This document shows positions 1-10,131 of a DNA stretch of 64,000 nt, piece by piece. The DNA comes from Acanthornis magna (taxonomy: Eukaryota > Chordata > Aves > Passeriformes > Acanthizidae): the NCBI GenBank assembly GCA_036785705.1, contig JAWUZG010000029.1, positions 16,259,501-16,323,500 on the forward strand. The letters run 5' to 3'. Position numbers and translations under genes: made by a program. The number at the start of each line of letters is the position of its first letter. Positions within the stretch are counted from its first letter, which is position 1. The notes below the pieces were generated by a model. That model worked only from the letters and a program-made list of their open reading frames with translations, was not told where the DNA came from and did not search any database.

Positions 1-974
1 CTGTGATGCTACTGTCTGAGCCTGATTCTTTGGAGGCTTGGTCTTCTGCGGCGGTGACTTCCTTTGCAGGCATGTGAGTCTCTGGCTTCTTCTTCTTCCG
101 ACGCCAGGTGATGTCTTTGACGCCGCTAACTGGTAAGGGCTTTGGGTCTCCTGGGTCTCTGCAGTAAGGCTTGATAAACTTCCCAGGGATCCACTTTGGA
201 CCCGTCAGTGTAGACACGCATCTGTATCCCGTCCCCCAGGTGAGGAGAGGATAGGGACCCGTGACCTTAAGGGAATCCGGCTCCTTTGTGAGCACAAGGG
301 GGTGTTCCTTCAGCCGAGCGCGGGTGCTGCTATAAAAATGCCTGAGCACCGGGGGGTCTGGCTCTTTTTCGGAGCAGTTTAGAAAATTTAGAGTAAAAAG
401 AGCTCTCACCAGCCGGATTGCGGGAGTCTCTACTTCTGACCCACCCTTCTGCTGAAGAAGCATGCTCTTGATACTCTGATGAACCCTTTCCACCAGGGCC
501 TGACCCGTTGCAGAGTGGGGTATCCCGGTGACGTGGGATATTCCCCACTCCTGGAAAAACTTCCAGACAATGTACGCCGGGCCATTGTCCGTTTTAATCT
601 GTCTAGGAATTCCTAGGACCGAGAAGGCCTGGATGAGGTGTGTAATTACATCCTTAGCCCTCTCTCCCAAGTGCGCAGAGGCGTATACGGCACCAGAGAA
701 GGTGTCGATGCTTACATGAACATACTTTAGTCTGCCAAATTCCAGAATGTGGGTCACATCCACCTGCCACTACTCCCCATTACCTAGCCCCCTCGGGTTA
801 ACCCCCGTGCCCATCGAGGATAACTGTAACCATTGGCAATTGGGGCAGGTAGCAACAATGGCTCTTGCCTGGTCCTTCTTCAAATCAAGCATGTTGACAA
901 GAGTGGGGACGTTTTGGTGGAACAGCGCATGACTCAACTTGGCCTGCTGGAATTTATCAGGCAAGTTGGCGACA
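1..974 (-). pseudogene. pol: ERV pol, integrase domain (nonsense mutation, runs off window)
   Basis: Retroviral integrase. The N-terminal HHCC zinc-binding motif is present: H429 and H433 (from HALFHQ, near 917-931), and the cysteines in CPNC. A TAG at 770-772 interrupts the protein just before the catalytic core; the same frame then stays open to base 1. The core shows the first catalytic aspartate (WQVDVTH, codon 758-760), the second (TDNGPAY, codon 587-589) and the glutamate (ALVERV, codon 488-490). The second aspartate and the glutamate are separated by 32 residues instead of the usual 35, so about nine bases seem to have been lost in frame. A C-terminal SH3-like segment (TGPKWIPGKF) follows near 185-210, then a lysine-rich tail. 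Inactive because of the stop and probably also the deletion. Confidence 0.9.
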
Positions 975-1400
975 TGCACTGGCACCGCAAGCACATCCGC
1001 CCTCCTGTTCCCTTCCATGATGAACCCAGGAAGGTCAGTGTGAGACCTCACATGCATGACATAGATGGGTTGTTCTCGGTGGGAAATCTGTTGTACTAGC
1101 TTCGAGAGCAACTTTTGGATGGCCGAATTAGGGGAACCTGAGAGCCAAGTGCCCTCTGCCCTGGACACTACACCAGCCACATAGGCCGAATCGGTTACTA
1201 AATTAAACGGTTCCTGAAACCTGTCAAATGCCCTGCCGACAGCTGCCAGCTCTGCCACCTGTGGGGATCCCTCCACTACTTCCACGTCTGATTCCCACTT
1301 CAGCGTGATAGGATCCTGCCACGTGATGACAGACTTTCTTGTAGCACTGCAGCCCTCTGTAAAAAGTGTCAGAGCTTTGAGAGGTTTAGGACTCAAGATC
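975..1400 (-). pseudogene. pol: ERV pol, RNase H domain
   Basis: RNase H domain in the same open frame as the YMDD box (frame 2215 to 773), roughly residues 280-413 counted from the methionine at 2213-2215. Three of the four expected catalytic acids are recognisable: a glutamate in the AELAAV segment, an aspartate in TDSAYV, and an aspartate in the final RRADVLA segment. A histidine in VRSHTDL also fits the family. The first acid, normally aspartate in a TDG-type motif, is glutamate here (residue 287, codon GAG, bases 1355-1357). That change would be expected to weaken or abolish activity. No stop lies within the domain. Confidence 0.88.
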
Positions 1401-2655
1401 GATTTTGGAGCCAATTTCCAATCCAAATTGAACAACCTGTGTTTAGGGTATTGACTAGAAAGCTGACCCGTGTATGAGTCCAGAGCATATTGGAGTTCCT
1501 CGTTCAATTGATAACTGAAATCCAATCTCTCTCTTGGTATGGGGAGGTAGGTGCATGTAAAGTCACACCCTGCCAGAACAGCAAGATGGGACTTTGCTTT
1601 TCTAATGATCTGCGCCAACCGTTCCTGTGGCGTCATAAGGACTTTAGTGGTCTGAGCAGACAGGAAAACCCACTCTATTATCAGAAGAGGATCCCCCTGC
1701 CTCCCATCCCACTGGTGGATGAACCCATATGGGTGGAACATTTTTCCGAGGATTGCCAATTGGAAGGACAATTTAGGGTCAAATCTATGCATTTGTCTGT
1801 TTGCCAAGGTGTTGGCGACCTTGGTTATCGCGTCACGCGCCTCCGGGGTTAAAGCCCTGGGAGCTGTCAGGTCCCGATCTCCCCTAAGGAGATCAAACAA
1901 TGGTGCCAGATCCTCAGTAGAAATCCCCAGGTAAGGCCGAATCCAATTTATGGCGCCACATAATTGATATATTTCTCTTAAATTTTTTGGATCATCAATT
2001 ATTTTTATTGGCTGGGGTAATACAGTCCTTTCTCTAATCCAGATGCCAAGGTAGTCCCATGGGGCCGTGTGCTGGACCTTGGATGACTGGATTTCAAACC
2101 CATAGCTCCCCAGAGCCCCCACGAACTTGGAGAGGGTCCAGTCTAGATAACGCTGATCACGAGCGCAGACCAGTACATCATCCATATAATGAACAATGAT
2201 AGAGTCAGCAGCCAAGCTCAGGACAGGGGACAGAATGCGGGCGACATACCACTGGCAGATGGTGGGGGAGTTTTCATGCCCATCAGCAACACCCGCCAGT
2301 GGCAGAGCCGCATTGGCTCGTGCCGATTAATTGATGGCACAGAGAAAGCAAATCTGGGAGCGTCATCCGGGTGCAGCGGGATGTGGAAGAAGCAGTCTTT
2401 GATGTCGATGACCGCTAGCTTCCACCCTTGCGGGAGCATAGAGGACGACGGTAACCCCGGTTGCAGGGACCCCATGTCTTCAATTACTTCGTTAATTTAT
2501 CGGAGGTCATGGAGAAGCCGCCACCCTTTTCCCCCCTCCTTTCTTATAATGAAGACGGGAGAATGCCAGGGGCTATTGGAGGGGATGATATGTTCTTGCT
2601 CCAATTGTTCATTCACGAGCTCATTGAGCGCCTTTAATTTGTCTCGTGTTCAATT
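1401..2655 (-). pseudogene. pol: ERV pol, reverse transcriptase domain (broken)
   Basis: Retroviral RNA-dependent DNA polymerase, fingers-palm-thumb and connection. The palm motif A is read as IDIKDCFFHIPL, with its first aspartate codon at 2404-2406, followed by RFAFSVP. The catalytic YMDD box lies at 2177-2188. Two lesions separate the parts. The first is an in-frame TAA at 2497-2499, just after the segment reading LLHDLR. The second is a one-base loss in the run ttttc/atgcc near 2275, which shifts frame between motif A and the YMDD box. After the shift the frame stays open from 2215 down to 773. The first readable codons, near 2650, correspond to the early fingers, so the protease and the start of pol are missing. 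The gene cannot make a functional enzyme as it stands. Confidence 0.92.
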
Positions 2656-5554
2656 ACAATTTTTTTCTATCAGTTTTTTAATGTAAATTTAATGTAAAGA
2701 ACATTCAATCTCCTTTAAAATGTTTTTTAAAACACCTTGCACCTTATACCTGTAATGCAAGGAAAGAAGTACCACTACTAAATTAGATGTTATTGGATGC
2801 AGACACCTGAAAATGTCTCTTTGTTCAGTTTTAGGAAAAGTAGAAGGAAAGTCATCTATTCATGACAACATATTTGATCTAATCTGGCTTGTAGGAAAAG
2901 GGAGAGAAATATTTTAGGCATTCATGAGTCAAGCATTTCTTTGCCTGGAAAAACCAGATGAGGTGTCCATGTAAACAAAACAGCTTTCTTCTTCAGTATG
3001 AACCTGCAGAGCAAGCCAGCATATCCTTCTTCGTGTCTCAGTGTACCAGTGGTTGAGTGTTTTTCTTGTATCTGTCTCAGAAATACCTATCCGTGAAGCA
3101 CTTGACAGGCAGCTACCCCTTGTTTACTTGAAAAAAAAATTATATCCTTGAATAAGAATTTTTTTTTTTAAGTAATCACATTCCAAAGCAGAGAAAAATG
3201 TCCTGAATCTCTCATTCTTTTTGACCATTAATCCACCGAATTACAGAGAGACTCATTGGGCATGAAAGTGTTAAGGGAAGCACAGGTGATAGACAGTAAG
3301 AGGGCAGATAAAATTAATGAAAATAGGGATATAAAAAGGATAAGGCTTCTGGTGAGGTAGAAATGAACCTGAAAAGGCAAGTGAGATTAATTTATTTGTG
3401 GCCTGGAATTCCTTTTGATGCTTTTCATGCTTTTCTCCTTTCCTGTCATCTCCTAGGAAGTGAACCCTTTTCTGTGCCAAAATATTTGCACCCTTTTTGA
3501 CTGAGCATCAGATTACCACACTGCTGTTGCCCATCCTCATTTACTCTTCAGCAAATCACCACTGCTTATCAAAACACTCTTTTGTGTGTGTATTTCTGGC
3601 TTGGTTTCTGTTTTAGCTTTATAACTATTATAAGGTTTTTCAACCAGTATTCATGACACAGCTTTCAGAAGGTGTAAGAAAAATAAGGGAGATGGATATG
3701 GATATGGATAACGAACAGTATTTTACAATAGAAGAAGATGACTTAGAGTCATAGTATCTTGCCTTGAGCAGTGGAATAGCTTTTTTATTTTGTCAGAAGA
3801 AAAACAATTGGAAGAGTAATTATTTATTATTAATTGTTTATTAAAAAACAATAATAAAATTAGTGCATGTTTATGCTATAATGATGAGGCAGCTGGTACT
3901 TCCCCCTTGGAGTATTTATTTTTGATACTTCTTTTTCTTTTTTCTTCTGTCCTGGGACTTGTGATCCAAATAAGTCCAAACAGGAATTTCAGCTTTGCAA
4001 CACCTGGCAGCCTCTGTAAAACAAAAGTTGCTTGTGCTGGGAGGCAGCTCAATCCAGATGGACAGCGGTTCCCATTAAGGAACTTCATCCAGTAGGTGGG
4101 ATTTTTATTTTATTTTTATGTAATATTGCATTGGTGATAGGGACACAACAGTGGCTTCATTCCAAACATTCTGCTGGAGGAAACATTTCTGGTGGGGATA
4201 AAAGGTTAATGTCTTCCCTCCCTCTTGTCTATACATTGTTGACTCTGCTTTCATTGTGGTGGATAGTAACAAAAAAACAAAAGCATCACCTCTAGTGATC
4301 TGTTCTCCAATGTGCTATGTTTAAGTGTTATTTGAGTCCAAGGACTGAGTAAAAAGATCCATTCAAGTCTGTTGTAACCATGTCAAGACACAGGATTTCT
4401 GTCCTAAAGGGAGCAGGACATGGTTGCTGACTGATTTGTTTGTACTTTGTAGAAAGGGGAGAATATGGTTGGAAGTCATGGAACAAACTAAATGTTTTGG
4501 GGTTTTTTGAAGCTATGACTAAGAAACTTAAGCGTAGAGGATGGCTTATTACAGCTGGGGTTTAGGTCATCAAAGGAGGCAGAGGCAGCATGAGGAAAGA
4601 ATATTAATTATGAAGAACAGTGAGGGTTGCTATTTAATTTGGTCTATTTCGGTGTGAGCATAGGAGACATTCCTGCTGCCAATTACAGAAGAAAGGGCAG
4701 ATGTCTGCTGCTGCAAAGAGAGAACTCGTCATCATTTCAGATACACTTTACCACACTCAACTGCCCATTTTCCCTCTAACGGCAGGACTGAAATAGGCTA
4801 ATCTCAGAATTCTGCAGTGCTCTTTTGTAATAATGCCACCAAACCCTCATGTGTAACCCTTACATGATACTTGCAGCTGGGGGAGAAGGCTCTGCTTCAT
4901 GTTGAAATGAGCCTTCTCATAAAGATATTGTGAGGAACTTGTTCAAAGGAGGCTGGGAAACGTATCATCATTGGATGGACCATGGAACTGAAGCACAGTA
5001 TGGTTGAATAATTTGCTGCCCAGTATAGTAGAGGAGGCTGGTAACAAAGCTAAAATTGTAATTCATCCTAGATGAGAGCCTTGTTGCAACAGAATTAGAT
5101 CTGGTTCCCATTTGTTAGGAAGCACAGGTTAAATATTTGGGGTGAAACAGGTAAGATTTCCATAAAGTTTTGCTTAAGGTAAAATTCAAAAAATGTGATT
5201 TGTGGCTCACTTTATCTTTTTTTTCCTTTCCTTATTTTTCTTCTTACTCATCCATATGGCTACTTTAGAAGGTGTAGCAAACATTGCTATGGCAGGTTGA
5301 ATAACAGGAAATTCTCCTGTTACATTTCTTTACATTCTGTATCAAAGCATACACTCCTTTCATTTGTTTTTTGAAATGTTTTTGCTCAAATTTAGTCTGC
5401 ATCTACCTGGATGGCCATGCCCAGCTGTGTTCCAGATACTGACTGCGCTTCATAAAGTGATGTGGCATTCCTGCTGCAGGTATCGCAGGGCACCATAGCA
5501 GGCACAGGCATTGCTCTTGTGGGAAATTAAATTCTAGATTTGCTAGGGATTAAT
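2656..5554. other. Noncoding DNA, no gene seen
   Basis: AT-rich sequence with short open frames only, none with recognisable domains. It holds an imperfect A/T hairpin at 3127-3172 (A9-TT opposite AA-T11), three copies of GGATAT near 3694-3711, and a tandem repeat of TTAATGTAAA at the retrovirus edge (about 2679-2698). No splice-bounded exon, RNA gene or transposon end could be supported. Confidence 0.6.
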
Positions 5555-5580
5555 AAAAAAAAAAAAAAAAGAAGAAGAAG
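5555..5580. repeat. A16 tract followed by (GAA)3
   Basis: A run of 16 A (5555-5570) followed by GAAGAAGAAG. It resembles the decayed A-tail of a plus-strand retrocopy, but the sequence just upstream shows no obvious AATAAA signal within 30 bases other than the tract's own edge, and no parent sequence is recognisable. Treated as simple sequence. Confidence 0.9.
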
Positions 5581-6890
5581 GGCTGTTATGAAATCAGTGT
5601 CATTGTCCCACACACCCCTGCTGGAAATGTGCCTCCTGCTCTGTGAGTCATGGCAAGAAGGCTGTTTTTCAGGCATGTAGAGCCTGTGTGGTAGGTTTTC
5701 ACCGGCAGAGAAGCAGCAGGAGTGTGTGCAGAAGAGCAGCAGGAACATGAGGGCAGAGGCCTATGAGTTCAGCCAGGATGGGTAGACATGGGAAAGCCCA
5801 TATATTGCTCTGCTGTCTGGAGCTCAAGGGTGCGCAGAGAGCTGGAAGGCAGGTAAAGGATAGTGGAGGAAGAGGAGGGCGTTCACATTTCTCGGTTATT
5901 CAAGCCAGGGAATGCCTTTTTAATTTATATAAGGTGTAAACTGATGTTTATCTTGTTTGGGACTTTGAGGTGTTGCTGAAACTCATAAGGAAGAAGCTCA
6001 TGTGCAAGACAGAGGATTCAGAGGAGGACTGGTCCAGCCTTGAGGCACCCAACCGCTGTTTCTGAGCCCTGGGGGAGAACAACGGAGCTCTAGCAAACAC
6101 AGGAGATAAATGTACCTGATAAATAACAAATTGTCTTCATCCACAAAGGCTCACTCTGTTCACATTGTTTATCAGTTGTTAGTCAGATATGCACGAACAT
6201 GCCATTCACGCCACAGTAAGCAAAAACCAATAAACGTGGGACCAATTTTAATGGCATACCCAGAGGCACAAGCTATGAGGTGCAGAGTATCATTTAGTAG
6301 AGTCTGGCTCCAGATGTTTTCATGAAGTATGACAAAGGAAATATGTACCTTATAATAACCTTAATTTTCAGATAGAAAATGAAAAAAAATGGGTACATTT
6401 GCTAGCATGCACCAACAAGACTGCTGTTGCCTTTCTGCCCTGTGAAATAAATTTTTATTGTCCCACTCCACCCTCCCTCAGGTGACTAGTTTGATCTTGC
6501 TTGCAATTTTACGTTTGCTTCCAAGTTCTCAGGCAGTCTCCTCTAGCTCACGCGTTAATAATTACACCTCTTCTTTAACAGTATTTTTCATGTTGAGGAG
6601 TCGCAAAGCATTTCAGAGTCCTGTGCCAATATCTGCTCTTTCACCAGGGAGTATGCAGGGTAACTTAAACCCGTGGAAAATCAAGTGAATGGAGGAGTTG
6701 GCTCTGCTGTAAAGAGGTCTCTTCACCTATAGCCAAAAGGGAGAGAGAGCATGGTGGGTGCCGTGCTCTGCCAAGTCAGCTTCCAACCTCTGTTGGCAGA
6801 AGGAAGACAAAGGCTGTTTCTAATGGAAAGTATTTAAATGCTGAGGACCGGGAGGACAAAAGATGGAAAATGTGCCAGGACAGCTGCATT

Positions 6891-6916
6891 AATACCTTTG
6901 TCTTGACAAAGGTATT
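6891..6916. repeat. Perfect short inverted repeat (12-bp arms, 2-base loop)
   Basis: AATACCTTTGTC at 6891-6902 and its exact reverse complement GACAAAGGTATT at 6905-6916, separated by TT. It could extrude as a tight hairpin. There is no telomeric or transposon sequence beside it, and no G/C-rich stem plus T-run that would suggest an RNA processing signal. It looks like a small fold-back copy. Confidence 0.95.
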
Positions 6917-7204
6917 GTACAGTTCTTGATTGTAGCTGGCTTTATTGTAATTTTATGTTATCAGTGTTTATCGCTCACAGATGTAAAAAACTGAAGAGTC
7001 AGGCTTATTTTTGGGATTGGACCTTTTGCCCTACTGATTTTGAACCTTAGGGTTTCTATTTCCTCCTTCCAATTTTTTTTTTCTCTGTATAGCTATGAGA
7101 TTAGAAGCTGTTCCTCATAATTTTAAATTATGGCTGAATTTCTCACATAATCACTTGCTTCCTGGAGCTGAGGCTTTAAGAAAAACATTTTAAGTCCATG
7201 CACT

Positions 7205-7250
7205 CCTGAAAAACAACAACAGCAAGAACAATAACAACAACAGCAATAAA
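7205..7250. repeat. Imperfect (CAA)n / (CAR)n low-complexity tract
   Basis: About 46 bases made of AACAACAACAGCAAGAACAATAAC-like units broken by substitutions. A decayed trinucleotide microsatellite with no visible coding context. Confidence 0.85.
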
Positions 7251-10054
7251 AAGCCTGCAAAAAATGACAGTATTCTCATATGTAAAAGACTGAATTCCTC
7301 ATGGCTTTTTTCAAGAAGATTTAGCCCTAACATCAGAGCTGCCTTGGGGTAAGGTAGAGGTGTCCCACTTGGACCTTCAGAGCTGGAGACATACATGCAT
7401 GCTTTCCACGCTACTTTCATCTTCCGTGCAACGAGGCTTCCCTTACTGTTTACTTTCTTTCCAGGACTGCTTTCCCATTAAGAGAGAGATTTTCTTATGG
7501 CCCTGACATGTCCCAGCATCAGTGGAGTTGTTTGAGTGGATGTGATGAGAAGCCTCACATCTTTAATTAGCAAATTGTATTTGTGACAACAACCTTCGCA
7601 CATCACTGTAGCTGATGTCTTCTCAGCTTTGACCTTTCTGTAGGAAGGAAATTACTCGACTCACTCCACACTTTTCACTCTATATTTTAATAATACAATC
7701 TGGGAAAGGAATTAGCACTAAGCAGTTAGTGCTGCTACATCTAATCTAGCAAAGCATTGCTCAGCTTCTCATTTTGATGGTGATTAAGTTCACTTAACCA
7801 AGGCAGGCCTTGGGGCTATGAAATGTCTGAGAGGTTATCATGAAGCTATGCAGGTGGGGCATTCAGGGTAGGGAGGGTGCATGTAACCAAGTAATGCAAG
7901 GATAAAGATGATCCAAGTACAAAAAATGGTTAAAAGAAACAGAAATCTGAGAAGGCTGGATGCCATTCTCCCTAAATAAAATCTCAGCCAGCAGACTTGG
8001 TCAGAGATAGTGTCCTGGTGTGCACTTCCTCACTGTGCTCTGACTTTATTGGTAGTTAATTCTCTGTGGTCACTGCTCAAGCTCTAGATTTCTCCCAAGT
8101 GCCATAAAGCTTTGTTTATTTAAAATAAATAAGAAAGTAAATGAATCCATTCTATTTGGATAAAAAGATGATAGAGATGCTAAAAAAATAGATTGTAATC
8201 AAGCTCAGGCCTGTGTGGTTTTTACTGACATGTTTCCTTCAGGATCTTAATACCATACCCAGCACTAAACTTTTGTAAAGGACGAGAAAAGTCCCCTTTG
8301 CCCAGTTCCCACACACTCCCCAGGCAGCATCCAGCCTTTTGATGGAGCAGGCTGGTTTCCATACCTCTGCATGAAATGCAAAGTGTGTAATCATTGCTTG
8401 CAGGCTCATTTGTGGGAATCAAACCAGTCCACATCAGAAAGGAACAGCCTGGACACGTAACAGAAAGATGATCCTGGGTAATAACAAGGCTCTGAAATGC
8501 CTTGGTAGTGGGGGAAGGGTTCTTGTATAACTCCATGCTCTGGAGTGAAAAGGTAAATATGTTTTACGATGTTACATAATAGTGTAAGATAATTCAGGGC
8601 TGTACAGATTTATTATGCACCTGCCGATTGACAGCCCTGTCCCCAGGACAGTATTTCAGAATCTGCTTCAGACTGTACTACTTCTACTTTAAATACATAA
8701 AAGCTAATTCTTATCCCAGTGAGCTCAGTTACATTATGAATTTTGGGTGGATCAGGACTCCTTTCCTTGTGGCTTTTTCTGAATATTCAGTAAGCAGTGC
8801 CCCTCACCAGTGTGTGAAGTGCTGAAGGGTTTCTCTACAATATTATTACAGCTTCTCTACCTTTGTCTCACAAGTTTACATTACTGCAACTACCACACTG
8901 GTACAAAGAATATGTCTTTGTAACACCCCTGTATACTAGACACTTTATCATCACAATGCATCTAAGAAAAGTAGAAAGGTTCACAATTTGATTAAAGTCC
9001 AGGGAATCCATCACAAAGTGTGATGTCTGTGAGTCTTGAGTCTCAGGCAAAATTGTAACCACTGACTCATCTTCTTCTGCTAGATCAGCCGACAAAGAAT
9101 AAATATTAGGAAAGACTTCCACATGTAGAAATTATTAAATTTAAAAAGTGGGATCTCCATAGTGGGAAAGGTAAAGAAAGTGTAGCTCCAGAAAGTCACT
9201 CTCTCCAAATAAATGCTGAGTTTTTGAGAAGTGCTTTGTGATACTTAAGAGCTCCTCTTAGTAGTCCTTCAGATAACTTGTGTTCTTTGATTGACCTGTC
9301 ACATCAAGGATCCTACTTGCATGAGGCATATTCTGAGTCTGGTTCTTCTTAAGTAACAGATACCATGTAAATGAACCCTGGAAAATATAATGAAACTTTT
9401 CAACACTCAACAAAACCAAACTTCTAGATACGGAAAGAGAGGGGGTCGTACAGCATCATCTCTGTATTTTGGCAGGTATGGCCCCTGATGCTGTACCTGA
9501 ATGCAGGTATTATCATTCAGTGTATGTAGAGGCTTAATGTTGCCTTAACATGGTCACAACATGCTTATCCCATATATCTATCTCCCTGATAGAGCACAAG
9601 TTTGTTCCACAGGTGAAGTGCAACATGGAGCTCAACTAAACTATGGAAGCCCTAAGCCTGAAACAAAACAAATACTTCATTGGGAATCAGAAGAGGATTT
9701 GGTGTTTGTATGGATGACAGAACCCATCATTTTATTCCTTATTTATAGAAAGGGCATAAGCTTTTATTCTCGTGGCATAAGGCAGCTGCCAGCACTTAGG
9801 AGATTAAAGAGGAGCTGGTTTTGGGGTTCTTTTAAAATGTGGGTTCTAATAAAAAAATGAAAAGAGATTTTGTTGTGTCTTTTTTCCCAAGTGGCATTGG
9901 CCACTTTGTGCCAGGGCTTTCAAGTTTTCTTGCAATTTCTATTACTTACTCTGAGTGGCAAAGGAAGTTGCATGCTCATTTATTGAAAAGTCTAGCAAAG
10001 GTCTTGGGGATTTTTGTGTCCTCATATAGTTGTTCAGTCTGGGAGGAAGGTGCC

Positions 10055-10131
10055 TTCAGCCTCTCTTTCCTTTCATCTCATTGTCCACACCATTTTCAGC
10101 CTCTCTTTCCTTTCATCTCATTGTCCACACC
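10055..10131. repeat. Tandem duplication, 40-bp period
   Basis: A 37-base sequence starting TTCAGCCTCTC occurs at 10055-10091 and again without mismatch at 10095-10131, giving a 40-base period with a 3-base joint. The perfect identity implies a recent duplication. It may vary in copy number between individuals. It also produces overlapping open frames with repeated residues that should not be read as genes. Confidence 0.96.

Larger units (their letters stand above)
1..2655 (-). mobile_element. Endogenous retrovirus fragment, pol region (class II / betaretrovirus-like)
   Basis: An old proviral fragment read on the minus strand. It shows reverse transcriptase, then RNase H, then integrase in normal pol order. 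No gag, env or flanking LTR is visible: the 3' side leaves the window at base 1, and similarity stops abruptly near 2645-2655, where AT-rich host-like sequence takes over. The fragment is more GC- and CpG-rich than its surroundings. The YMDD polymerase box, the style of the RNase H and the integrase C-terminal domain favour a class II (beta/alpha-like) element over a class I or ERV-L element; this is a judgement from motifs, not from an alignment. I see three disabling changes: a stop at 2497-2499, a single-base frameshift near 2275, and a stop at 770-772. Such a light load suggests a moderately young insertion. Confidence 0.93.
5581..10054. other. Noncoding DNA, no gene seen
   Basis: Only short chance open frames. 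Contains a CAA-rich low-complexity patch at 7205-7250 and a perfect 12-bp hairpin at 6891-6916 (listed separately). No known repeat family was recognised by eye. Confidence 0.6.

Noticed and set aside
330..548. 72-codon minus-strand frame in the retroviral fragment
   Set aside because: Shadow frame; the integrase is read in a different frame over the same bases.
1490..1852. 120-codon plus-strand frame
   Set aside because: Antisense shadow of the reverse transcriptase coding strand.
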